59,173 bases of DNA from DATAXP01 sp036272935 (GTDB taxonomy: Bacteria; Planctomycetota; Planctomycetia; Pirellulales; PNKZ01), in contig DATAXP010000071.1 in the NCBI GenBank assembly GCA_036272935.1, positions 1 to 59,173 of the forward strand. Direction: 5' to 3'. A program made the position numbers and the translations under genes. Positions 53,601 through 59,173 of the stretch are shown piece by piece (position 1 is the first letter of the stretch; each line of letters begins with the position of its first letter). The notes beneath the pieces were generated by a model, which worked only from the letters and a program-made list of their open reading frames with translations, was not told the DNA's origin and did no database searches.

Positions 53601-55307
53601 GTTCACGCCAAGGAATTGCAAATCAAGATGGCCCAGGGGGCCAAGCCCGGCGAAGGGGGCCAGTTGCCGGGACACAAGGTCGACAGGGAGATCGCCCGCA
53701 TCCGGCACAGCACGCCGGGCGTGGGGCTGATCTCGCCGCCGCCGCATCACGATATCTACTCGATTGAAGACCTGGCGCAGTTGATCCACGACCTGAAGAA
53801 CTCGAACCGTGACGCGCGCATCAGCGTGAAGCTGGTCGCCGAAGTGGGCGTTGGGACCGTAGCGGCTGGCGTCGCCAAGGGGAAAAGCGATGTCGTGCTG
53901 ATCAGCGGGCACGATGGCGGCACCGGCGCCAGCCCGTTGACCTCGCTCAAGCACGCCGGCATCCCCTGGGAACTGGGCCTCGCCGAAACGCACCAAGTGC
54001 TGGTGAAGAACGATTTGCGAGGCCGGATCATCGTGCAGACCGATGGGCAGTTGCGCACTCCGCGCGACATCGCCATCGCCGCGATGCTCGGCGCCGAGGA
54101 ATGGGGCATCGCTACCGGGGCGCTGGTCACGATCGGCTGCATCATGATGCGCAAGTGCCATCTGAACACCTGCCCGGTCGGTATCGCCACGCAGGACCCC
54201 GCGCTGCGGGCGAAGTTCGCCGGCAAGCCGGAGAGCGTGGTCAATTACTTCTTCCTGATTGCCGAGGGGCTGCGCGAGATCATGGCGAGCCTCGGCTTCC
54301 GTACGATCAACGAGATGGTCGGGCGGGTCGACATGCTCGACACGCGCCGGGCCGTCGACCACTGGAAGGCCCGCGGGCTCGACTTCTCGAAGCTGCTGTA
54401 CAAGCCCGAGACTCCGAGCTACGTGAAGACCTACTGCGTCGAGAAACAGGACCATGGCATCGCGCAGTCGTTGGACATGACGACGCTCGTGCCGGCCTGC
54501 CGAGCGGCCCTCGAAGACGCGCAGCCGGTGGTGCTCGATCTGCCGATCCGCAACATCAATCGCACCGCCTGCACGGTGCTCTCCAGCGAGATCACCAAGC
54601 GTTACGGCCCCAACGGGCTGCCTGAGGACACGATTCAGCTCAATTTCCGCGGCACCGCAGGTCAAAGCCTGATGGCGTTCGGCGCTCCAGGGCTCACGGT
54701 GCGTGTCGAAGGCGATGTGAACGACTACCTGGCTAAGGGGCTGTCGGGAGGCAAGGTGATTGTCTACCCGCCGCGCGAAAGCACGTTCAAGGCCGAAGAA
54801 AGCATCATTGCCGGCAACGTGGTGCTCTATGGCGCCACCAGCGGCGAGGTGTATATCCGCGGCATCGCCGGCGAACGCTTCTGCGTGCGCAACAGCGGCG
54901 CCCGGGCGGTGGTCGAAGGCGTGGGCGACCACGGTTGCGAGTACATGACCGGCGGCGTGGCAGTGATCCTCGGCGGCACGGGGCGCAACTTCGCCGCGGG
55001 CATGAGCGGCGGCATCGCCTACGTGCTCGATGAATCAGGCCAGTTGCCGATCTTGGTGAACAAGGAAATGGTCGAGCTCGAGAACCTTTCCGACGAGGCC
55101 GACCAGCAGACGGTGCTCGAGCTGGTGCGACGGCACGTCGACTACACCGACAGCGCTCGCGGTCGATACGTGCTCGAGCATTGGCCCGAGCTGATCGGCA
55201 AGTTCGTGAAGATCATGCCGATCGACTACAAACGCGCCCTGGCGCAGATGCACAAGGAACATGAAACCTCGGGCGCCGCCGCCAGCGAACTGGTGGCGAG
55301 CAAGTAG
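50628..55307 (+). CDS. gltB: Glutamate synthase (NADPH) large subunit
   Basis: From the ATG at 50628 this is a 1559-residue protein. The GATase type-2 nucleophile is Cys41 (NEHDACGVGFVVDMHGR), so about 40 residues of propeptide are removed. The central and FMN-binding synthase domains follow (VKRFATGAMSYGSISKEAHE, TGEGGEDPARY, ISVKLVAEVGVGTVAAGVAK and SGHDGGTGASPLTSLKHAGI). The 3Fe-4S ligands are at Cys1171 onward (GCIMMRKCHLNTCPVGIATQ). A GXGXG domain ends it (LPEDTIQLNFRGTAGQSLMA, then GEVYIRGIAGERFCVRNSGA). An unusual NGH-rich linker lies at about 477-506. It makes glutamate from glutamine and 2-oxoglutarate with GltD. Confidence 0.97.
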   Translation: MNSHLPTGHDGRTGPGARSAEQHCAEQQSGLYDPANEHDACGVGFVVDMHGRKSHQIVRSGLQILVNLTHRGACGCDPTTGDGAGILVQIPHDFFATECRAAGFELPAPGEYGMGFMFLPQDAGERGYCTRRFEQLVAEEGLRFLGWREVPLDKAHLGRLAGEVEPYMAQAFIARGSVAPDMLDWKLYVVRERLELDVERSQFRQKRFFYVPSLSSKVVVYKGLMLADQVQEYYRDLADERFVSALALVHQRYSTNTFPTWDLAHPFRFMAHNGEINTLRGNRNWMHARQAMLASPKYGDDLKKIGEICTPGASDSATFDNVLELLVLTGRSLPQAMSMLVPEPWAGHESMSAEKKAYYEYQACLMEPWDGPAAMAFTDGTVIGATLDRNGLRPGRYWITRDGWVIMASESGVLDIPADQIEIKGRLRPGRMFLVDTTAGRIIRDTELKDQLAAQQPYRQWLNENQLLLGSLPSPAESNGAETNGHAQPSTNGHAATNGHTGHDGHLLRQQRAFGYTLEDLKVILAPMAADGQEPIGSMGNDTPLAVLSSRPQPLYNYFKQLFAQVTNPPLDAIREEIVTMLITTIGSEGNLLEETPEQCRLLRLDTPIITNAELAKIRALDRPGLKSQTFSTLFFRSEGADALRRRMDALRAEVSRAIAEGVTLVILSDRGVDAGWAPIPALLATAGVHHHLIREASRTRCGLIIESGEPREVHHFALLTGYGAGAVNPYLALATIAEMKAHGFFDEKHTIEKLEKNFIKAVGKGLLKVASKMGISTQQSYRGAQIFEAIGLNRDFIAEYFTWTPSRIAGVGIETIAEESLRWHEHAWPRADVPVTLELDVGGQYAWRRKGEAHLFSPDVIAKLQQATQINSRDEFRKFCDLIDHQERQLLTLRGLLEFKKWANPVPLDEVEPAAEIVKRFATGAMSYGSISKEAHETLAVAMNRIGGRSNTGEGGEDPARYTLDANGDNRNSAIKQVASGRFGVTSNYLVHAKELQIKMAQGAKPGEGGQLPGHKVDREIARIRHSTPGVGLISPPPHHDIYSIEDLAQLIHDLKNSNRDARISVKLVAEVGVGTVAAGVAKGKSDVVLISGHDGGTGASPLTSLKHAGIPWELGLAETHQVLVKNDLRGRIIVQTDGQLRTPRDIAIAAMLGAEEWGIATGALVTIGCIMMRKCHLNTCPVGIATQDPALRAKFAGKPESVVNYFFLIAEGLREIMASLGFRTINEMVGRVDMLDTRRAVDHWKARGLDFSKLLYKPETPSYVKTYCVEKQDHGIAQSLDMTTLVPACRAALEDAQPVVLDLPIRNINRTACTVLSSEITKRYGPNGLPEDTIQLNFRGTAGQSLMAFGAPGLTVRVEGDVNDYLAKGLSGGKVIVYPPRESTFKAEESIIAGNVVLYGATSGEVYIRGIAGERFCVRNSGARAVVEGVGDHGCEYMTGGVAVILGGTGRNFAAGMSGGIAYVLDESGQLPILVNKEMVELENLSDEADQQTVLELVRRHVDYTDSARGRYVLEHWPELIGKFVKIMPIDYKRALAQMHKEHETSGAAASELVASK

Positions 55308-55364
55308 TCCAACTGACAAAAGAGCAACGACTAAAACTTTTTCCTGCACGCACAAGATCATTCA

Positions 55365-56858
55365 ATGGGCGATGTTCGCGGATTTCTGAAGTACAGCCGG
55401 CGGCATCACGACAACGAGCCGGTCGAAGAGCGGGTCAAGCACTACCACGAGTTCCTGAAGGTGCTTCCCGAAAGCGAGCTGCGCCAGCAGGGGGCTCGCT
55501 GCATGGACTGCGGCATCCCGTTCTGCCACACCGGCTGTCCGCTGGGGAACATCATCCCCGACTTCAACGACCTGGTGTATCGCGGCCAGTGGCGCGATGC
55601 GCTCGATCGGCTGCACGCAACGAACAACTTTCCCGAGTTCACCGGCCGTGTGTGTCCTGCGCCTTGCGAATCAGCCTGCGTGCTGGGCATCAACGAAGAC
55701 CCGGTGGCGATCAAGGAAATCGAGATGTCGATTGCCGACCGCGGCTTCGACGAAGGTTGGATTCAACCCGAGCCGCCGCTGACGCGCACCGGCAAGCGCG
55801 TCGCCGTGGTCGGCAGCGGACCGGCAGGACTTGCCGCCGCCCAGCAGTTGAACCGCGCCGGCCACCACGTCACGGTGTTCGAGCGTGCGAATCGCCCCGG
55901 CGGCCTGCTGATGTACGGCATCCCCGATTTCAAGCTCGACAAGTCGCGCGTCTGGCGGCGCATTCGGCAAATGGAGGGCGAAGGAATCGAGTTCCGCACC
56001 AACGCCAACGTCGGCGTGAACGTGCTGACTGCCGAGCTGCGCACGAATTTCGACGCGATGTTGTTGTGTGGCGGGAGCACCGCGCCGCGCGACTTGCCGA
56101 TACCTGGCCGCAACCTACCCGGCATCCATTTCGCCATGGACTTCCTGCCCCAACAAAACAAGCGCAACCAGGGAGACATCGTCAACGGCGACACCGCGAT
56201 CCTGGCCACCGGTAAGGACGTTGTCATCATCGGCGGCGGCGACACCGGCAGCGACTGCACCGGCACCTCGAACCGCCAAGGGGCCCGCTCGGTCACGCAG
56301 TTCGAGCTATTGCCCAAGCCGCCGGACCTCGGCTACTTCCCCCGCCGCGACGAGCGCCCCGGCCACTCGCCTTGGCCGTATTGGACCATCATGCTCCGCA
56401 CCAGCAGCTCGCACGAAGAAGGGTGCGACCGGCACTGGAGCATCCTCACCAAGGAATTCCGCGCCGACGAGCACGGCAACGTCGCCGCCCTGGTAACCTG
56501 CACCATCGAATGGCACATCGACGAGCAAGGCCGTCAGCACTTCAAGGAAGTGCCGGGGACCGAGCAGGTGTGGCCATGCCAATTGGTGCTGCTGGCGATG
56601 GGCTTTTTGGGTCCCGAGCGCACCGGCCCGATCAACGATCTGGGCCTCGAACTCGACCCGCGCGGCAACGTCAAGTGCGACCACCACTACATGAGTAGCG
56701 TGCCGGGCGTCTTCGCGGCCGGCGACCTGCGCCGCGGCCAGTCGCTTGTCGTCTGGGCGATCCACGAAGGGCGCGAAGCGGCCCGGGCCCTCGACAAATA
56801 CCTGATGGGCGCCACGCACCTGCCCAGCGCCGCCGCCGCAGAGTTCGCCTGGCGATAA
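55365..56858 (+). CDS. gltD: Glutamate synthase (NADPH) small subunit
   Basis: A 497-residue protein. The N-terminal 4Fe-4S ligands are in ARCMDCGIPFCHTGCPLG and VCPAPCESACVLG. The FAD site is RVAVVGSGPAGLAAAQQLNR and the NADPH site is VVIIGGGDTGSDCTGTSNRQ. The family fold is complete to VFAAGDLRRGQSLVVWAIHE. It passes electrons from NADPH to GltB. The gene follows gltB after 57 bases with no visible break, so gltB-gltD are one operon. The next gene is convergent. Confidence 0.97.
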   Translation: MGDVRGFLKYSRRHHDNEPVEERVKHYHEFLKVLPESELRQQGARCMDCGIPFCHTGCPLGNIIPDFNDLVYRGQWRDALDRLHATNNFPEFTGRVCPAPCESACVLGINEDPVAIKEIEMSIADRGFDEGWIQPEPPLTRTGKRVAVVGSGPAGLAAAQQLNRAGHHVTVFERANRPGGLLMYGIPDFKLDKSRVWRRIRQMEGEGIEFRTNANVGVNVLTAELRTNFDAMLLCGGSTAPRDLPIPGRNLPGIHFAMDFLPQQNKRNQGDIVNGDTAILATGKDVVIIGGGDTGSDCTGTSNRQGARSVTQFELLPKPPDLGYFPRRDERPGHSPWPYWTIMLRTSSSHEEGCDRHWSILTKEFRADEHGNVAALVTCTIEWHIDEQGRQHFKEVPGTEQVWPCQLVLLAMGFLGPERTGPINDLGLELDPRGNVKCDHHYMSSVPGVFAAGDLRRGQSLVVWAIHEGREAARALDKYLMGATHLPSAAAAEFAWR

Positions 56859-56865
56859 CGGTCGC

Positions 56866-57150
56866 TTAAACCGGCGGCGTGCGCGGACGGGCAATCAGGC
56901 TGAGCACCGCCGCGAACAACGCGGCGCCGATGATCGACCAGACAATCGGAAACGGCTTCTCGCCGATCTCCACCACGAACAGCTCGGGCAAGTTCATCAG
57001 CCTTTCGAGCCACACGCCCAGCAGCGCGCCGATGAACCCCAGCGCAATGCTCCCCAGGCAGCCGGTGTGCGAGTAGCCGACCAGCGCCTGCGCAACGCTG
57101 CCGCAGATGCCGGCGACGACCAACAGCACGATGAATTCCAAGGGTGTCAT
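56866..57150 (-). CDS. GlsB/YeaQ/YmgE-family small membrane protein
   Basis: The 94-residue protein starts at the ATG at 57150. It is built from three hydrophobic segments: FIVLLVVAGICGSVAQALVG, SIALGFIGALLGVWLERLM and SIIGAALFAAVLSLIARP. This is the pattern of the stress-linked GlsB/YeaQ/YmgE transglycosylase-associated group. Function in the cell is not established. The start upstream at 57282 adds a non-membrane basic leader and is rejected. Confidence 0.8.
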   Translation of the reverse strand: MTPLEFIVLLVVAGICGSVAQALVGYSHTGCLGSIALGFIGALLGVWLERLMNLPELFVVEIGEKPFPIVWSIIGAALFAAVLSLIARPRTPPV

Positions 57151-57339
57151 GACCGTTCTGGTCACTCTATCGCTGTGCATTTGTCCGGGCAATACATTGA
57201 CCACGCAGCCAACTCGCTCGGCGCGGGTCGCCTGACCCCGCCGCTTCGCGACCGAAGGTCTCCTCTTTCCGCAGCCGACCAACTAGCATACCGTTTATTC
57301 CGACCGGACCGCCAACGATTGGGACGCGAAGGACTGCTA

Positions 57340-57678
57340 ATGTACTTCGAGTTGATCGACACGTGCGGCTGGGAGAAACTGCAGGAGGTGATCGGAGGGT
57401 ATCGCAGCCTGAAACCCGACGAGCATTCGCAAACCGACGAGGAGAAGTGGGATCAGTGGCTGGTCCGCTATTCACGGGCCGTCAATAAAAACCTGGGGCC
57501 ATTCTTCGTCAAATGGAAAGTGCCGGTCTCGGAAAAGGCACTGGCATCCGTTCGCTCACTTCCCCACTGGATGCACTCCGATTTCAAATCGTTTGCGAAC
57601 GAGCGACGATGTTCCGCCGTTTTGAGCCGAGATGTACCCAGACTTTCATCCTTTAGCACGTCATCCACCACATTATGA
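57340..57678 (+). pseudogene. C-terminal remnant of an M60-like/enhancin-type peptidase
   Basis: The ATG at 57340 opens MYFELIDTCGWEKLQEVIGG, then SQTDEEKWDQWLVRYSRAVN and LGPFFVKWKVPVSEKALASV with RSLPHWMHSDF. This is the usual C-terminal sequence of long exported planctomycete M60-like peptidases, whose body (about 500 residues with HExxH) is missing. After SDF the frame runs into a serine-rich run and ends in the overlap with DUF1080 (ATGA). It looks like the tail of a deleted gene, retained next to the sugar-related genes. Confidence 0.6.
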
Positions 57679-58403
57679 AACTATTCCTCGCCACGCTCCT
57701 CGCAATCGCCCTGCGCTTTGCCATCTCCGAAGAAATATCACTTTTCAACGGGCGTGATCTTAGCGGCTGGAAGCAATCCCTCGGCACCTGGTCGGTTGTC
57801 GGCGACGTAAGCGTGGATGCCGCCTCGCCGAAAGCCTTTGTGGTCAAGTCCGGCGAAGGCGTGATGCTCAACAGTCCGGCTGGCAAGACGGTGAACATTA
57901 CCAGCGTCGCCGAGCATGGCGACGCGCAGCTCCATGTCGAGTTCAACGTACCCAAGGGATCGAACAGCGGCATCTACGTCCAGGGACGTTACGAAATCCA
58001 AGTGCTCGACAGCTATGGCCAGCAAACGGTCGGCGAGCACGACTGTGGCGCCATCTACCAGCGCTGGGATCCCGCTCGAGGAAAGGGAAACGAAGGCTAC
58101 GAAGAGCATGCGCCGAAGGTAAACGCCTGCAAGGCACCGGGCCAGTGGCAGACCTTTGACATCACCTATCGCGCTCCGCGATTCGATGCTTCGGGCAACA
58201 AGACGGCTAACGCGAAGTTCGTCAAGGTGGTTCACAACGAGCAAGTCATTCATGAAAATGTCGAGATGAATGGCCCGACGCGCGGCTCAGTCTTCGCCAC
58301 GGAAGCGGACCTTGGGCCGATCATTCTCCAGGGCGATCATGGCCCTGTGGCCTATCGCAACCTGAAGATCACACAGCTCGAAGAGCAGGCGGCGTCGCGG
58401 TAA
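57675..58403 (+). CDS. DUF1080-family secreted protein (3-keto-disaccharide hydrolase fold)
   Basis: A 242-residue protein with an N-terminal signal (MKLFLATLLAIALRFAISEE). The DUF1080 signature is complete: ISLFNGRDLSGWKQSLGTW, then NSGIYVQGRYEIQVLDSYG and DCGAIYQR, ending YRNLKITQLE. Members have a concanavalin-like sandwich fold; several act on 3-keto-glycosides. It starts within the M60 remnant's stop (ATGA) and a truncated sulfatase follows after 31 bases, as in sulfated-polysaccharide-related clusters of planctomycetes. Confidence 0.93.
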   Translation: MKLFLATLLAIALRFAISEEISLFNGRDLSGWKQSLGTWSVVGDVSVDAASPKAFVVKSGEGVMLNSPAGKTVNITSVAEHGDAQLHVEFNVPKGSNSGIYVQGRYEIQVLDSYGQQTVGEHDCGAIYQRWDPARGKGNEGYEEHAPKVNACKAPGQWQTFDITYRAPRFDASGNKTANAKFVKVVHNEQVIHENVEMNGPTRGSVFATEADLGPIILQGDHGPVAYRNLKITQLEEQAASR

Positions 58404-58434
58404 CGCGCGAAGTCGCATCGGCCAGAACGACACC

Positions 58435-58674
58435 ATGCTGAAGCACCACTGTTGCTCATTGCTCGCCGTGCTGCTTTGGGCTCTCGCGCTGTTCGCCGCT
58501 CCGCCGTCGGTGGTCGCGAAACCACCCAACATTCTCTGGCTGGTGGGCGAAAACCTGAGCCACGACCTGGGCTGCTACGGCGCCCAGCACGTGCACACGC
58601 CAAACCTCGATCGGTTGGCGGCCGAAGGTGTTCGCTTCACACATGCGTTTGCCACCAATCCTGCATGCGCTCCC
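58435..58674 (+). pseudogene. Sulfatase cut inside the active-site cassette
   Basis: The first 80 codons encode a signal peptide (HHCCSLLAVLLWALALFAAP), the NILWLVGENLSHDLGCYGAQ metal-binding start, and HVHTPNLDRLAAEGVRFTHA with FATNPACAP. The normal continuation is CAPSRSA-type, the formylglycine cassette. Here sequence after CAP (base 58674) is antisense transposase, so the gene stops at its catalytic cysteine (Cys78). The open frame continues nonsensically to 58734. The remaining roughly 400 residues are absent from the window. Confidence 0.85.
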
Positions 58675-59173
58675 AAGAGCACGTCGCGATCTTTTTTCAA
58701 GCACGCGGTGGCCTTGGGATACTTCGCCTCATAAGTCGAGAGGAACAGGTCGAAGGCGCTCTCGGCTGCGGCGCGCGTCTCGGCTTGCCAGATGTCGTTG
58801 AGCTTCGCCTTGGCTTGAGGCTGCAAGCGCTTGGAGAAGTTGTCGAGCACGTTGGCCGTCTTGTGCACCGTGCAACGTTGCTCGCGCGTGGTGGAGAACA
58901 CCTGAGCCAAGGCTTTCCAGAAGCCCAGGGCGCCGTCGCCGGTGGCCAGCTTCGGCGCGATCACCAAGCCACGGGCCTTCACATCCAGTAAGAGCGTCTT
59001 CCACGACTGCTCGCTCTCGCGATAGCCATCCACGACGGCGATCAACTCCTTGGTTCCCTCGGCGGTGGCTCCCATCAGCACCAGGATGCAGGTGCGATCG
59101 TCTTCCAAGCGAATGTTGAAATGCACGCCGTCGGCCCACACGTACACATACTGCTTGCCGCTCAGATCACGCT
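58674..59173 (-). mobile_element. Truncated IS256-family (Mutator-type) transposase, runs off the window
   Basis: Read leftward from 59172, RDLSGKQYVYVWADGVHFNI opens with the first catalytic Asp, followed by VLMGATAEGTKELIAVVDGY, ARGLVIAPKLATGDGALGFW (second Asp), and TREQRCTVHKTANVLDNFSK. It ends TACLKKDRDVLL at 58674, exactly where the sulfatase begins. The expected end (FYDFPAEHW, then the catalytic Glu in TTNPIES) and the terminal inverted repeat are missing. The start lies outside the window. It cannot be an intact element as seen. Confidence 0.85.

Noticed and set aside
53409..54932. A 507-residue frame opposite gltB
   Set aside because: It is a shadow of the synthase and GXGXG domains. 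The same applies to the 548-residue frame at 50640-52286.
57067..57339. N-terminal extension of the M60 remnant
   Set aside because: The in-frame residues before 57340 are antisense to the GlsB-like gene and its upstream region, and do not look like the peptidase.

Overview
The window is GC-rich, densely coded bacterial DNA, most likely from a planctomycete of the Pirellulales type. That is inferred from gene content: Tat-exported Gfo/Idh/MocA oxidoreductases, sulfatases, a DUF1080 protein, a DUF1580-like remnant, a Hanks kinase with DMG in place of DFG, FG-GAP proteins, a CPxCG-type zinc ribbon, an LptD-like outer-membrane protein and many secreted proteins of no known family. No rRNA, CRISPR array, prophage or origin was seen. 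One tRNA (Pro, CGG) lies near the left end.

Left part (1-9.7 kb): a strong hairpin terminator, an unassigned structured intergenic stretch, tRNA-Pro, a HELGH zincin-like protein, a tail-anchored Ser/Thr kinase, a glutaredoxin-like protein and ThiO. Next comes a patch (5.5-6.9 kb) where three successive genes are frame-broken: a zinc-ribbon/superinfection-immunity-like membrane protein, a DUF1580-like DNA-binding protein and a membrane-anchored thioredoxin. CrcB, DprA and a secreted protein follow.

Envelope block (9.7-21.9 kb): a leftward run of MMPL/RND exporter, FG-GAP protein, S1C-type protease, large secreted protein and YbhE-type lactonase, with overlapping or close genes. It is divergent from a 1048-residue LptA/LptD-like protein with a good promoter. 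A repeat element after the LptD-like gene has truncated the toxin half of a DUF433/DUF5615-type pair.

Metabolic and transport block (22.1-38.9 kb): two Gfo/Idh/MocA oxidoreductases; a coupled AcrB-type pump, SRPBCC protein and MgtE; hemB-hemL; a secreted protein; a CPBP protease; rimO-pgsA; and a sulfatase with a non-canonical active-site motif.

Regulatory and accessory block (39-49.2 kb): an ImmA/IrrE peptidase with a palindrome at its promoter, a coiled-coil secreted protein, a tandem degenerate receiver protein, an HTH-EIIA fusion, QueG, a lone response regulator, a DUF885 peptidase, an SGNH hydrolase, a Gly/Tyr-rich peptide, and a compact three-gene module (RHH protein, 41-residue peptide, membrane-tethered trypsin-like protease).

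Right part (49.4-59.2 kb): a LysR regulator beside gltB-gltD, the NADPH glutamate synthase. The LysR-gltBD arrangement resembles GltC control, with an operator-like palindrome upstream. The end holds an M60-like remnant, DUF1080, and a sulfatase cut inside its active-site codons and joined to a truncated IS256-family transposase that runs off the window.

The best candidates for something undescribed are the 47.8-49.2 kb module and the MMPL/LptD-like divergent envelope block. Both are inferences from gene order, and no novel system is proven by the sequence alone.
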